A DNA stretch of 64,000 nucleotides from Microvelia longipes (GCA_018340805.1 JACMZG010001863.1:53995906-54059905); one strand, 5' to 3'. Counted from the first letter of the stretch, positions 1 to 12,122 are shown. Notes: a model not told the origin generated them from the sequence alone. Numbers and translations: made by a program.

Positions 1-860
1 TCAAAATAACTATTTTTATAACTGGAAAATGCTGTAAGATATAGAAATATCTAGAAGTTACATTCTTTCTTGTTACTAGGCTTTTCCCTTACCTTGTAGC
101 TTCGGAAAGTGTAGTAGATAGTATATAAGAATGTTTATATCCTTCCTGCGATAATCTTATTTTACGATTACCTGTCAACCTTCTCTACTCTCAAATAGAA
201 ACTTTTTGGACAAAATTGAACTTATAATAAGTGTTGTTAAAAAGATTTTCCTGCTAGGATTTGTAGGTCCAAAATATTCCTTTTTCGGCTGTAAAATAGT
301 AAATAAATAAATTATTATTGCGTGTATCCAAAAGAAATATTTTCACTTAATTGAAATTTAGGAAAATATATAAGGAAATAAAATTTATTTTCATATTTAT
401 ATTCACTCCCCATATGGCGGAGCGAGCCCTTTCTTTCTAAATAAAATTGTTAATATATGCAACCCAACGAGCAAAGCGAGTCCATTATTACTACGATTTA
501 TTAATAATATAGGCATAAGCAATCTATATATTGCTTATAAGCATAAGCGAAGTGAGCCTGAAGTTCCTAATCGTAAATATTTTTACATGGAATCTAGCGA
601 ACTGTTTAAGAAACAGCTCGCTAGATTATTACGTCATTATACATGTAAAGAACATGTATAATGTCTTTAACATAAAAGAATTAATATACCCAATCTAGCG
701 AATGAGGGGAGCTTCTTTGTCTAATGTTTTTTAATTTATTTTGATGAGTTATTTAGGTAGACCTAAATAACTCATCATAATTTTTTTTTAGAAAAAAAAA
801 TGTAGGTAGACCTAGACTCTCTAGCGAACCTGTTTATAAATATTTTGATTTAATGTGTTC
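1..860. other. AT-rich intergenic block with a cluster of small palindromes
   Basis: I see no gene. The stretch holds several hairpins: arms 591-607 and 611-627 (one mismatch), arms 635-646 and 652-663 (perfect 12 bp), and arms 742-758 and 761-777 (perfect 17 bp, 2-base loop). Between them are repeated short words such as gcgagcc, aagcgagtcc and ctagcga, which recur at 30880-31260. This could be the remains of a palindrome-rich non-coding repeat. Confidence 0.5.
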
Positions 861-1611
861 TTCAGAAGTGAGATTTTGATACAACGCATTATTACTTTAA
901 GGCATTGTTACATCATGAATGAACATTTATGTGAAAAAAAATGTTTCGACTTCTGTTCTCTAACGATTAATTTAATTATGATTTCGTTAATAATTTGTGA
1001 AGACACAATAGACAGCAGTATCAAATGATAAGTTAATGAAGACGTGTTTAAGGCAGGAGTGGGAGATGCTGAGGTAGGTTTGGGAGAAATCTGCTGTAAA
1101 AGTTAGGAACTAAACAAAGCAAACTCGACGAATAGAACATTTTTAAATAATTGAACCCAAAATCAAACAGTTTGTTCAAATAAAACTTGTTGATACAGAA
1201 TATGTTAAACCGCAATGTCTGCAAACTTGGTTTAACAACTCTTTGCTATTACGACTCTATGTTGCGTTTTCCTCTTATCGTCTTTAAAAAATTAAATCCC
1301 TTGCGACGTTACAGCAAATAATCTCTTAAAATATTGTGGAATTTTGTGGCGATTTTTTACGGATTCATTTTAAGAGGTATACGATATAATTACGCTGTAA
1401 AAAACTGTGCAAATAGTCTATCACGGGTTTAGCTCCTATAATGGGAGGGGGCTCCTATAATTCCTATAATCGAATTAAACAATCTAATTCGAAAAATATA
1501 ACACCTTTTTATTCGTCAAATATTTACGATTATTTACCTTTTGTTATTAGCTTTCACAAAATTCTAAATATTGCTGTCTGTTGGTGTGTATTGATGAAAA
1601 TATTTGTTTAG
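861..1611. other. AT-rich intergenic, nothing recognised
   Basis: No open frame, RNA gene or clear repeat was seen here. Confidence 0.5.
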
Positions 1612-2050
1612 ATGTGTATGAGTGGTGGATGTACTTGTAGATTTGTGTAAGATGTATGAGTTTATAGGATGAGTACAAGATGTATGTCAGGAAGAGTATA
1701 GGATATTGTGTGTAGGATGTAAGTGTAGATGTGTATGAGTGGTGGATGTACGTGTAGATTTGTGTAAGATGTTGAGTTTATAGTATGGGTACAAGATGTA
1801 TGTCAGGAGGAGTATAGGATATTTATGTGTAGGATGTAAGTGTAGATGTGTTGGTGTGTAGTATGCATGAGTAGATGTGAATGGCCTAGGATATATGTGA
1901 ATGTGTAGAGGATATATTTTTATAAGTGTATAGGATGTATGCGTTAAGGAGTGTAGGATGTATATGTGTAATATGCAAGTGTAGATGTGAATAACCTATG
2001 ATGTATGTGTATGTGTGTAGGATGCACGTGTTGCTGGTGCAGATGTCAAA
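1612..2050. repeat. Degenerate GT-rich minisatellite
   Basis: This is an imperfect tandem array built on words like gtgtaggatgtaagtgtagatgtg and tatgagtggtggatgtac. A block of roughly 120 bp (about 1610-1730) is largely repeated at about 1730-1850. Open frames on the minus strand are by-products of the array. Confidence 0.7.
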
Positions 2051-3008
2051 ATGTATATAAGAAAGAGCTGAATGAGGCAATTTAATTTTAAAAAAAGTTT
2101 TGCTAAATATGACACCTAGTGCTAGTTTGAAACCAACAAGACCTCAACCATATATTTGTGGTTTAAAGTTTTCCAATAAGTATAGTTATAATTCTTGCTA
2201 CTCTAATAAATATTATCTACAATTTTTCACTTAACGGAATAATTTCAGCTTGCAATAGGCGGAAAAGCAAAACCTGTAAATAGGCCACAGTGTTGGCCTA
2301 TTTCCTTTCTTTTTAGTATCGTTTTATATTCTTAAGGAGAATGAAGTTTACCCCTGGGTCTAATTCCCCTAGTCTCGCAGTGAATCATAATTTTTTCCTT
2401 TTTCCGTAAGTAAAATGACCTTACTGGATTTTTCAAAGTTATTTTAAGCATTAAATAATACCACAGCGTGTTGTCATGTCCTGGACACGATGTAAGATGT
2501 CAAATACCAAACTGGCTAGCTATGCTAACGGTCAACTTCAGTTCTGACGACCAGCTATCATTTTATTTATTCGCTAGCAGTCATACCCGTACAAATACTT
2601 ATTTATACTATCTATGATAAGCATAGACTATATCAAAGGAAATGCGCTAAAAACTTTAAAGGAAAACATTAAGTAAGCATGAAACTAGTGCAAATAATGG
2701 TTTTGTATAACCAACAGGATAATTATGCGCATTTCCTTTGGAAAATATAGAAAAATGAGTTACGAGTACTGCTTGATAATTGAGTAACTGCTCAAGTTAT
2801 AAAGCATAAACCAGAAACTTATGGAAGAATGTTAAGCACAGAAACGCGCATTCTATAGGAATTTCGCCTGACATGCGGACCAATGTGCCAGAACTTCTAT
2901 TCTTTTAGAAGGATCGGATGGTAAAACGGTAGGCACTATAAATAGGAAGATAATCAAGAAAAGAGAGATAAATAGTCTCTCCATAGAAAACTTAGTTTAT
3001 TTACAAAT
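2051..3008. other. Intergenic; remnant shared with 34560-34680
   Basis: There is no gene. The part near 2755-2880 (gagttacgagtactgctt, gagtaactgctcaagttata) is similar, in reverse orientation, to 34560-34680. Both lie near hammerhead-like motifs, so they are probably pieces of the same Penelope-like or snap-back family. Confidence 0.4.
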
Positions 3009-3052
3009 TACGCAAAGCGCTTTCGACCTAACAAGAGGTCATCATTAGTGCC
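3009..3052 (-). ncRNA. Decayed hammerhead ribozyme-like motif
   Basis: Read on the minus strand, a core box CTAATGA (the hammerhead consensus is CUGANGA, so one core G is A) is followed by a stem II with perfect GACCT/AGGTC arms (plus strand 3025-3040). Then comes GAAA and the self-complementary AGCGCT, ending in the expected U-H. Three base pairs of stem I are possible. The changed core base would be expected to abolish cleavage. A more decayed relative lies near 8145-8190 (GAAAGCGCT kept, core lost). Confidence 0.4.
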
Positions 3053-3060
3053 TGACAAAC

Positions 3061-3300
3061 CAAGGATCTTGAATAAAGGAGATGTCGATTTGCCATAAAA
3101 AAGTGAGCCCATCGAAAACCAAAAAATAAAGAATTAACACGAAACACACGTCAAAAACCAACTGCACTGCTTGGTACAACTGCCCATGCTTACGATTCTT
3201 ATAACAGCAGCGCAGGTCTTAAATTTTAGAGGCAAACATACCTCTTAATGGTTTCCCATTGTTTATTGCTTGAGAAGGTTATAACAAAACACGCTTAAAT
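3061..3300 (+). mobile_element. Truncated copy of the hAT-like MITE
   Basis: It starts with the same terminus (CAAGGATCTTGAATAAAGG) as the full copies at 38369 and 62223. It then follows their interior (cacgaaacacacgtc, aaaaccaactgcac, aggcaaac) until about 3300. The second terminal repeat is missing, so it cannot transpose. Confidence 0.75.
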
Positions 3301-3369
3301 TATTACTTAAGTTGATTTTGGGTTCACGCTTTTGTGTTATGAATAAGTTTAAAATGTTTTATTTTTATA

Positions 3370-3520
3370 CAGGTAGTATACCTATCGCTTTTATTGGATA
3401 GTATATATCTATCGGGATAGTATACTATTAGGATAGTACTATTCGCTTATTACTTATCGTGGATAGTTACCTATCGTTTTATTGGATAGTATACCTATCG
3501 CTTTTATTGGATCACATATT
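3370..3520. repeat. AT-rich tandem repeat around ggatagtatacctatcg
   Basis: The word ggatagtatacctatcgct and variants recur about six times. The unit is itself nearly palindromic (atagtatacctat). Confidence 0.65.
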
Positions 3521-3754
3521 GTTACAAAACAGACTAACTTTTAAATATAAGAATGAGTTAATGGTTGAACAATCAATAAAAATGAACTAATGTATTCCTA
3601 GGACACCTCAAATACGACTAATTGAAATTCTTGACTTACTGAAGCATAAAAATATGTGAATTACAGGTAGACATCTAAGTTGCCAGCTTATCAGCTATCA
3701 GCTCAGCTGTCAACCTGTTCATTCGCAAATTGGCATGCGTCTTACTTACCAACA

Positions 3755-3970
3755 ATAATGTTAAGGAGCAAGAAGGGAGGTCAGCACTCAGATGTGTGAC
3801 CGCTGGGTGGGTCTGACTACGAGCGAATCAAGTCCAAAGACCAACTTCAATATTTGTGATTTTCATATTTTGTGGACAAAGCGATGCGAGTTCTAAGAGG
3901 TGCGGATGAGCGTAGCGAAACCTATAAGGCGAAGAAACGTTTTCAGGTACAGCGTACCAGATTTTTTATT
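3755..3970 (+). repeat. Dispersed repeat family A, 3' part
   Basis: It matches the distal half of family A: taaggagcaa, ggtcagcactcagatg, gaccgctgggtg, the paired words acgagcgaatcaagtcc and gatgagcgtagcgaa, and the end ggtac(agc)gtaccagattttt. The proximal hairpin end is absent. Confidence 0.6.
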
Positions 3971-4792
3971 TTCAATCAAATAAAAAATGGTAATAATGGT
4001 TCAAAATTAATTATTTTTTTAGAAAGGCTTTAAAAGTTTACGAGTAACACGTTCAGAAATATTGTTGAAATTGATTTTTTTTCGTCAGTGACAAAGTTAT
4101 GTTTCCTGGCGGTGACAGTAAATTACGTCAAAACTTCCAACTAAATGGTAACAATATGAAGGTCTCGCCCGAGGGTTCATTGTGTCCACATTTCTTCTAC
4201 ATCAGGAATACATCTTAAAGCAGACAGGAAAATCTAGAAAGTTATAGAAGAGACAAGTTGTCTGGAAAATTAAAATAAGGATACTAAACGCTAGAAATGA
4301 GGCAGGATTTGTCTCGAATTTCATTTAATTTGAAAATCACTCCGAGACAAATAAGTTTATTACATTTTCCTCTTAAAGATACTTGACTTTGCTTCTCTTA
4401 GTTTTTATATTACGTTTCAAAGAGAATTTAAAATTTTAAATCTGACATTAAAATTTATAAACAAAGTGAAAATAATACAGTTTCGTTTCATGAATTAGTT
4501 CGGAACTAGCGGTCTCAGGACTCGCTTCGCGCGCCTTTGTAAAGGACAAATAGAGTACCACCTATGTATTTATTTATTTAGGTAGACACAGGTTACCACC
4601 TATGTAGGACTTATATAGGACTAAAAGTTTAACAGGGTACTAACCCACATTGGTGCCCAAGGAAAGAAGTGGTCTTCTATAGGGGTAATAGTTTAACAGG
4701 ATACAACCTCAGGCTGATAACCTGTTGGTACACAGTTTTTAGTAAACCTTAGGTTGGTAACCAAGTAAATAAGTACCAATTACAAATCCAAT
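3971..4792. other. Intergenic, low-copy repeats only
   Basis: No gene was seen. A fragment with ggactcgcttcgcgcg (about 4520) resembles the mini-hairpin motif of family A. Between 4555 and 4765 words such as accacctatgtag and gtttaacagg recur irregularly. Confidence 0.4.
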
Positions 4793-5700
4793 CATGAAGA
4801 TTTAGGTCTTCCGGTGGTGACCGCGTCAATGTAGAAGAAGAATCCGATGATTCGCTTCTACTGTGGGAGGCATCTTACGGGATGTAGGACATCATGGATA
4901 GAAACACAATGCTCTACAAAACTGAACAACTGAGTTCAGTTTTGTAGAGCATTGTGTTTATATCTATGATGTCCTACATCCCATAAGATGCCTCCCACAG
5001 TGGAAGCGAAACGTCGGATTCTTCATTTACATTAACGCGGTCATCATCGGAAGACCTAATAATAATAATAATAGTAAGTGGGGAAGATCCTAGATCTTAG
5101 CAATTATGTCTCTGGGACGCTTTTTGCCAGCCCCAAGAACGTCCTCACCTCTTACCTAATAGAATCTCTATTCTCTTTGAACCTGTCTGATTCCTTAATG
5201 AACTTCAGAACGTCTGCCCATGGGAGTTTCACTAAGTCGTCGTCCAGAAGAGTGGCTGATCCAAATATACTAAACCTCAATCTAGCGTATGCTTCACACG
5301 ATCCCAAAAAGTGATCTGTCGTCTCCTCCCCAACTTCACACTTGGGACACATTGGCTCTGCTTTTATTTTCATGGTATGCAAATGTCTCTGAAGCCAGCA
5401 GTGACCTGTCAAGATACCTACCAGGTATCTTAAGCTCTTCCTCCCCAAAGAGAGAGCTCATATACTCATGGCTTTGTTGGCTTTCTTCAACATTTTCCTA
5501 GCCTGTCTGCAATTAGCTTTGGTTTGAAAAGCATCCCTGGTTTTCACCATCGCCCAGTCATCTAAAAGGAAATTGACTTTGCTTCTGGTAAGTCCTATAG
5601 CTGGTTCTGGTCCTTTAAAGGGTTCAGAGGAGCCTTCCCTGGCTAACCATCGGAAGACCTAAATCTTCATGACAATAACCGCGGAATCCTACGCAGTTTA
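4793..5700 (+). mobile_element. Snap-back Penelope-like terminal element, split by a LINE
   Basis: A long inverted repeat has its left arm at about 4793-4923. The right arm is about 4929-5059 and continues at 5663-5672 after an inserted LINE. Both arms carry the same terminal sequence (gaagatttaggtcttcc) seen at 22995 and, in part, at 58820. A flank with ccgcggaatcctacgcag (5681-5698) mirrors the edge at 22972-22992. The arms keep decayed hammerhead sequences: GAAACGTC at 5008-5015 with its stem II intact but two core bases changed, and a more decayed copy at 4851-4890. It is assigned to Penelope-like elements because the family shares sequence with the GIY-YIG-bearing copy at 42440-43060. 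Confidence 0.65.
5060..5648 (-). pseudogene. 5'-truncated LINE: C-terminus of ORF2 (RNase H / zinc-knuckle tail)
   Basis: On the minus strand the translation shows the end of an insect LINE polyprotein. First comes an RNase H-linked segment (about 5645-5450: GSSEPFKGPEP), then LVGILTGHCWLQRHLH, then a C-x2-C-x8-H-x4-C tail (CPKCEVGEETTDHFLGSC), and a stop near 5152. One in-frame stop (TGA near 5459) breaks it, so it is dead. It is flanked on both sides by the same 14 bases, atcggaagacctaa (5046-5059 and 5649-5662). These are a target-site duplication, and a TAA/ATT trinucleotide run lies at its 3' end. It is inserted in the right arm of the surrounding snap-back element. Confidence 0.85.
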
Positions 5701-6561
5701 AAATCCAATCATGTTAAAACGCAAATAAATTAGCGGATAAAAAAAGCGAGCTTGAACCAATACACATACAGATAACAGCTATAAAGGATAGCTATACTTG
5801 GTGGGGGCACTGCCGTGCCCCCAGATGTTCTTTTATGTAATTAAATGCATTTTATTTGGAAACCCTTACAAAGAAAGAACATTTGTCTAAAAACTGGTCT
5901 CAATTCTGTACCTCTGCGAGTGATGAGTTCAATAAAGGGCTTTAATCCCTTGGTTGTGGATTACACCATATTGAAACCTCTAGAAGGCAGCTAGCGACGT
6001 TAGATTTTTTCGTCAAAGAGTAAAAAGGGGGTTTCTAGGCATATTAAAAATCAGACGACGCTAGCCTCTTCAGCATAATTTGCTATAAATGTATATAAAA
6101 TTTCAAGCTCCTACGACTAATAGTGATGAATAAAAATGGGTACAACTTAATATGGTACGAGTAGCACAGCCTTAACAGAAGCTTTCAAATGCATTATTAG
6201 ACACACATTATTAATAAAGAGTTTCTAAAGTTTGATAAAGTACGCAATTTATCTTTAAAAGTGGTGCTCTGTAAGAGTGGTAAAATTTAAAGAATTTATC
6301 AGATGTCCTTAAGGACAAGGTGATGAAATGGTGTTCGAACAGAGCCATAGTTTTAGGTAATGTGAATCTAACTGGTGACACAGGTGTGGATAATACCCTG
6401 ATGAATAAATGATGTGTTAAAAAGTGGTATTATTTCAGTTCTTTCTGTCGTTTTCTCTTATCTAAGCGTACAATGCTTCTGTTAGTTATCTTCTCCATCG
6501 ATTTGTTAGTAAGTTGAAAGCATTTCTAAACTCTAGCTTGACTGATCGTTATTTCAGGCAA
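5701..6561. other. Intergenic, nothing recognised
   Basis: I see no coding sequence or structured repeat here. Confidence 0.45.
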
Positions 6562-6563
6562 TA

Positions 6564-7039
6564 AGGTGCGGTCGAATATCCACGGCCTTCTAGAACCTTG
6601 GATCACCAAAAAACTTTTTTTTTTCAAAATTTTCAGTAATTAGCCAGATTTGTGATAAATGAAGCCTATTTCCGTAATCTGCACGCTCTTTTAGTTAATC
6701 TCAAAGAGTATTTACATTCACTCAACGATTTATTTTTAATCTAACTAGGTACATACATAACTACTGTTAGACGTCAATATTTTGTGTTATATTTTGACAT
6801 GTCATATTTGTTAACATTGACGTCTAACAGTAGTTATGTATGTACCAAGTTAGATTAAAAATAAATCGTTGAGTGAATGTAAATACTCTTTGAGATTAAC
6901 CAAAAGAGCGTGCAGATTACGGATATATGCTTCATTTATCTCAAATCCGGCTAATTACTGAACATTTTGAAAAAAAAGTTATAAAAAAGTTTGTTGGTGA
7001 TCCAAGGTTCTAGAAGGCCGTGGATATTCGACCGCGCCT
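6564..7039. mobile_element. Foldback transposon with TA target duplication
   Basis: Two arms of about 215-224 bp (6564-6778 and 6816-7039) are close inverted copies separated by a loop of about 37 bases. The ends read AGGTGCGGTCGAATATCC and, on the other side, the complement of AGGCGCGGTCGAATATCC. Each is bounded by TA (6562-6563 and 7040-7041), as expected for the Tc1/mariner superfamily. It has no coding capacity, so it would be a non-autonomous element. The transcript would form one long hairpin. Confidence 0.8.
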
Positions 7040-7197
7040 TATGAATGCTTGAATTATAGGAATAAATAATGAAATAAGTAAATTCGTAAAAAAAGAACAA
7101 AAATCGCATTTCTTATAGAATGGCGTTTTATAGAGTTTTTCCTATTCACTATAGAGTGAACGTCCTGTAGAAATATTATTTATTTTATATATTTTTT

Positions 7198-7745
7198 TTA
7201 TGACGTCATTAAACCGCAATAATGACTCATAATATCATAAAACACGGAAAAATTATGTGATCTGATTAAAGTTTGGCATGCATGAAGTCATGTATAAAAC
7301 TAACATATGTACTAAGTTTCATCTTATTATCAGCATTAGTTTAATTTTTATCAAATGATTTGGATAAGTTTTTTAAAAAAATTGAAAAAATCGGAAAATA
7401 ATCCAATCCATTTGAAATTTGGTATAAGTGTACTCCTTGACGTAATAAATAAGTGTACTAAGTTCCGTAATAATACATGTGTTGTTCCTAGTTTTTACTA
7501 GTCTATAAGAGTCAATAAAAATATGTATGATTGCTTAAAAAAGCATAAGAGGAACCATAGAAATTCACGGCTCTTCTGTCTAGATTAGATGAAACATACC
7601 TACACTTGAAATTAAAAGGAGTAGAACACTATCTTAGGGAGCTGGCTAAAAGGGCCCAACAACGTGGCCTACTTGCCTGGTAGTTACTACCACTCCTCTC
7701 CATATTACTTCTTACTACTACTTGTTGTTGTAAGTAGAAGGGAAG
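7198..7745 (+). repeat. Dispersed repeat family A, middle part
   Basis: Shared words with other copies are tgacgtcattaaaccgcaat, atgactcat, gtttggcatgca, atgtactaagtttcat, ttatcagcattag and tcaatttttatcaaatga. The end (7590-7745, gagctggctaaaagggccc) is found inverted at 29640-29860. Confidence 0.7.
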
Positions 7746-8450
7746 ATGTCATTTAATTGAAAACCAGACAGTATTATAGCCATTTCAAAAATAACAGCCT
7801 ACCAAACGTAACACGTAAATCTAACAATTTAAAATTCTGACAATTTAAAATTTGGCAATTTAAAATGCTGATTTATGTGGTCGATACTTAGATGGTGACC
7901 ATACTTTCTAATTGTAATTACTTGGCATATGCAATCAATGGATCTGGCATTTATTTTGGCTGGAGATATAAACCTATAGGATTATTATAGCTTTTATAAT
8001 GCTACTTGTATCAGTTAATCTCTGTCCAAATTTTAATTTTCTACGTCAACTAGAAGGGCTTTGACATTATGATAAGTGAATTTGTGAGTCAATCAGTATC
8101 ACAGCTCTGATCTTTTATAATCTAAAGGATAAAAATTTATTGGCATAGCGCTTTCAAACTAACTAAAAGACATTATCATTAAAGAATAAGCTCTTTCTTA
8201 TCAATTTTTTTTTAAATTTGATTTAAAAATTCTACCCCTAATAGAAAATATGAAAAGTTAGAAATAGCCTAGAGATGCGTATTGTAAAGGTTGGTTCGAC
8301 AAAAAGCTTTACGCTTAGCATAGACACTGCTTAGTTCTAGGATTAAAAATAAATAATAAAAACTTTTTTTAATCACCCGTTTTAAACCAAACCAATCCGT
8401 TATTAAAATTTTCAGGAGAGAAGTAGGAAACTGTAAAGTAATGCAATTCT
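7746..8450. other. Intergenic, nothing beyond a decayed hammerhead-like remnant
   Basis: No gene was seen. Near 8145-8190 the minus strand shows GAAAGCGCTA after a degraded core, a relative of the motif at 3009-3052. Confidence 0.4.
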
Positions 8451-8555
8451 GATATCCTTATCAATAAACTTGATATCCTTATCAATAAACTTGATATCCT
8501 TATCAATAAACTTAATATCCTTATCAATAAACTTAATATCCTTATCAATAAACTT
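8451..8555. repeat. 21 bp tandem repeat, five copies
   Basis: The unit is gatatccttatcaataaact plus t, starting at 8451, 8472, 8493, 8514 and 8535. The last two copies share a g-to-a change. Because 21 is a multiple of three, a repeating peptide (LLIRILS) appears on the minus strand. I take it as an artefact. Confidence 0.9.
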
Positions 8556-8762
8556 GTAAGTTTCCTCCCTGAGATTTCTCTTATATAATTTATGACTTTA
8601 TAACTTGATATTGGAAAGAAATAACTCAAGAAACTTGAGAAAAACTCGACTTAGTCAGACTTCAGCCAGTTACTGCTTTAAAATAGATATTATTTTATAC
8701 CTATAAAATATAATTTCAAAAAAGAGTTTTTTAAGTCATTCTATTATATTAAGTTATTGGCT

Positions 8763-8935
8763 TTTTACTTTTCCTCGCCTAGTATTGTAGGTGGATGGAA
8801 AAGGATTGTGTTCATCCAAAACATCTGAAGCTGAGGTATCATTATAATTATTGCAAGCACTTAAATAACGTTTTAAGAGGTTTTCATCATGATGTCTGTC
8901 TGTGCCTGTACATCTGTATTTAGAAAAATGGTGTT
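8763..8935 (+). repeat. Dispersed repeat family A, divergent 5' end
   Basis: It shows the family start: tttttacttttcctc, a short spacer, then the inverted partner ggatggaaaaggattgtg. This is followed by a counterpart of the gatgtctgtctgtgcctgt stretch. It is strongly diverged after about 8935. Confidence 0.5.
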
Positions 8936-10028
8936 TTTCAGACTACGATGACCTGTCTTCCTGATTCATCAAAAATTAAAAATATTAGGTCACACAAAAA
9001 TAGGTTATAAGTTGTGTTTGTTGGGACAAATTTTCAATTTCATTCCCAGAGAATTTTTTCTATTGGTATTAATAGAATATGGAAGAGGACACATTTATAG
9101 AGCAGTTTTTCTTCTTTCTGATCTCTTTATTATTTGTCGGGACAGTGTCCGTTTCAAAGATTTAGTTAAAATTCGGTTTTTCCGTGTTATGAAAAAAATC
9201 ACTAGGGTTGTGCTTTGCTGAGGTCATAATTACCTGAAAGGTGTGATTTAGTATAATGACTTGTACAGTAGTTGACTACATTATATCCAAAAATTACAAC
9301 TTTTGATTGATTTTCTGTCGAGTTATGGTAGTGAATACGCAACACTATCGCATCAAAATGACAATTTTCTGTTTGTTTACGTTGGAAAAAAATATTTTTG
9401 GTTAATTTCTTACTTGAGATCCTTTATTAATATTATGAAATAGAGATTAAACCTATAGAAACTTATTTTTAGACAATTTACTTAGCTTCAAAGTTAACTT
9501 CAAATGATTTTAAAAATTTTGTATTCGTATCAAGATATTAACGAAAACATGAAAAACGGAACATGTTTTGACCCACTAGATTCGCAGCTGAGATGCAAAG
9601 TTAAGAACTTTTTACTGGGTATCCCTAAACTTGTCCAAACAGATTCCTAAAATTAAATTTAACTATTTAAAACTTCGCGAAAAAACTCTTTAGTTGGCTA
9701 GACTATAAAAACGCAAAATATTTAAGAAAATTTTACTATTCAATTCAACTTACTTCTATTCCACAAATTCAAGCAACATTCTTAAATAACAATAAAATTT
9801 ATTCATGAGATTAATGTTAAGGTACATTTATTTCATCATATTTTTGGCCCATTATTTAAAGTCATGAACACATCAATGAAATTTTGATATTCTTCTCAAA
9901 CCACTGATACAAATTATTTCGACCAATATCTGCTTAAATTAATGCACCTTTTTACTTGAAGACGTAATTTATAAATTGCAAACATGTGCTCAATAGTGTT
10001 TAAATACACCATATCTGTGACATATTTT
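8936..10028. other. AT-rich intergenic, nothing recognised
   Basis: There is a 69-residue open frame near 9012-9221, but it has no family features and AT-driven composition. I do not call it a gene. Confidence 0.45.
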
Positions 10029-10735
10029 TTTTTTACTTTTCCTCATTTATACCGTCGGTATATAGGAAAAGTATTGTGTTTGCAAAAAAATCCGAAACTG
10101 GGATGAAACCGAAATTATCCGTTTCAGGCGTTTTTAGGGCCTCCTGAGTGGTTTTTTCAAAGTTGCCTGTATATGTGTGTGGGTGCGTGTGAGTGTGTGT
10201 ATTATCATCGTAGTGCCCAGTATAATTATGCTAGAAAATTGAAATTTTGTACAAAAGTCAGTCTATTGCTGTAGTTGTGCTATTCGGAAAATACTTTTTT
10301 TTCCGAAAAGTGATGATGCTGAAAAATTATGCGATCGAACTGAAATTTGAATCGCATGTGACTATGTATAAGACCAACATATGTGTTAAGTTTTATCTCA
10401 TTATCAGCATTAGTTCAATTTTTTGTTGAATGACTTGTGTACGTTTTTTAAAAAATCGTAAAAATTGGAAAGGGTCCGATTCAGTTGAAATTTAGTACAA
10501 GTGTATACCATTACCTAATAAATTAGTTTCGTTTCAACTGATAAGCATATCCATGATTTTCGTTGGATCATAAAAATGAAGGAGCATTGAGCGTGGTCAG
10601 TGCTGTATGAGTGACCGCTGAGAATGATACTGATTTACTATCTGAAGACGAACGAAACGAGTCCGAAGTAGGGAGGATGAGCGTAGCGAATGCGATGTAA
10701 TGAGGAAAAGTTCTAAAGTACCCCGTATCCGATTT
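10029..10735 (+). repeat. Dispersed repeat family A, near full-length copy
   Basis: This is a reference copy. It starts with a hairpin (acttttcctcatttatacc paired with ggtatataggaaaagt), then tccgaaactgggatgaaacc, the tgtatatgtgtgtg stretch, tatgctagaaaattgaa and ttatcagcattagttc. It continues with taagcatatccatgatttt, gagcgtggtcagtgctgta, gaacgaaacgagtccg, gatgagcgtagcgaatgc and the end gttctaaagtaccccgtatc. It has no coding capacity that I can recognise. Confidence 0.75.
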
Positions 10736-12122
10736 CTTGAATTGTAAAGTTAAACAGAAAATTATTATTAAAATTGTAGAGAGCCATTTAAAACGTAAGG
10801 AATAGCGCTATGCTGCATAATATTTATACAATCCTCTGTTTTTATTGGCCAACTTTACATTCCGTTGATTCAGACTCGCATATTTTTTAATTTGACAAAT
10901 GAAAACGTAGCTGGATCTATTTCTCATATAGTTTTAGACTCTATGGTAAAAAATATCCTTTTCCTCGTATGTCTTTTCTCCTGATATCATCTTAATTAAA
11001 CTCGTATAGACGTTCAAGTTGAAAACAACTTAACTATAATACCTCTTTTCATATGAAAACGACTTCATCCTTTTTTTCCAGTTCATACCAGTACAGTCTA
11101 ATAAATATTACTTCCTCCTAAAGATCATACTTAAATATAAAACACAAAACTTAACCTGCATCTTTAACTAATTAAAAATTAAATAAAAATAACCAAAGAT
11201 TTAACCAACCAAATAATTATTTAATATTCCACATCAGGATATAAAAATAATTAGTAAGAAATTGCCAGCAGTTGAAATTACAGATTAATTATCCCTCTCA
11301 AGTCATTTACTAATAATTGGATTTAATAAATACAAACCCACGGATCACACATTTCAAAGTGACTTTTGTTCTGCAATTAATTGGGTTGACATTTTGTTTT
11401 TGTCAGATTTCTGCAAGTTTTTGGAGGATTATCAAATTGATTTATAAGTTGGGAAAAGTTTTTTCAACTATGACGTCATTCCCTTGTGTTGAACAAGCTT
11501 CTGGAAAATTTATCTAGTACTCGACTCTACGTGGGTGCTATCTAAACTTATTATTTTATCGCTGTCCATTGAAAATTGTTGGATAATTTCCTTGAAATCC
11601 TACTTGTCTGGAAAATACAAGTTTGGAAATTACTTTACAATTTAATTTGTACTTGTACAAGCAATTTATAGAACGGATTTTCCTTTCGCTTAATCAGTTA
11701 ATATTTCATATAATCGACTTTATGTCAAAACTAGTGTTTCGTTGATTGTAACTAGGGTTGATTTAGATAACGTAGGAGTACCATTGGAGAAAAACTTTTA
11801 AAGTACTGTTGTTATTTCTTAGAATCCATTTTTCATAGTTCTTAAGTATTTTTCCTAATACTTAAACAATTCTTATTGTTTAGAATAATGTTTAGTTTTC
11901 TTTACCAACTACCGAAGGTTCATATAAGAATAATTAAGTCCACTATACTTAAATATTAAATCTTTCTTTTTTAAAAAAAATTAGACCTGAACAATTATAA
12001 TATCTGCATGTTTCAAGAACCTAGTTAAATACTCTAAGAGATAATTCAACGAACTAAGTCTAATAATTCAATTATTATCATAAAAAAATATCACCACAAA
12101 CCATGTCCCTCCACTAAACATA
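10736..12122. other. AT-rich intergenic, nothing recognised
   Basis: The block is dominated by A/T runs. The open frame at 11317-11517 has no recognisable features. Confidence 0.45.

Noticed and set aside
1612..2050. CRISPR-like or telomere-like array
   Set aside because: Units are degenerate, without unique spacers, and do not match TTAGG. It is an ordinary minisatellite in a eukaryotic context.
7200..7210. tgacgtcat as a CRE-type regulatory site
   Set aside because: It recurs at the same place in several copies of family A, so it is part of the repeat, with no gene nearby.
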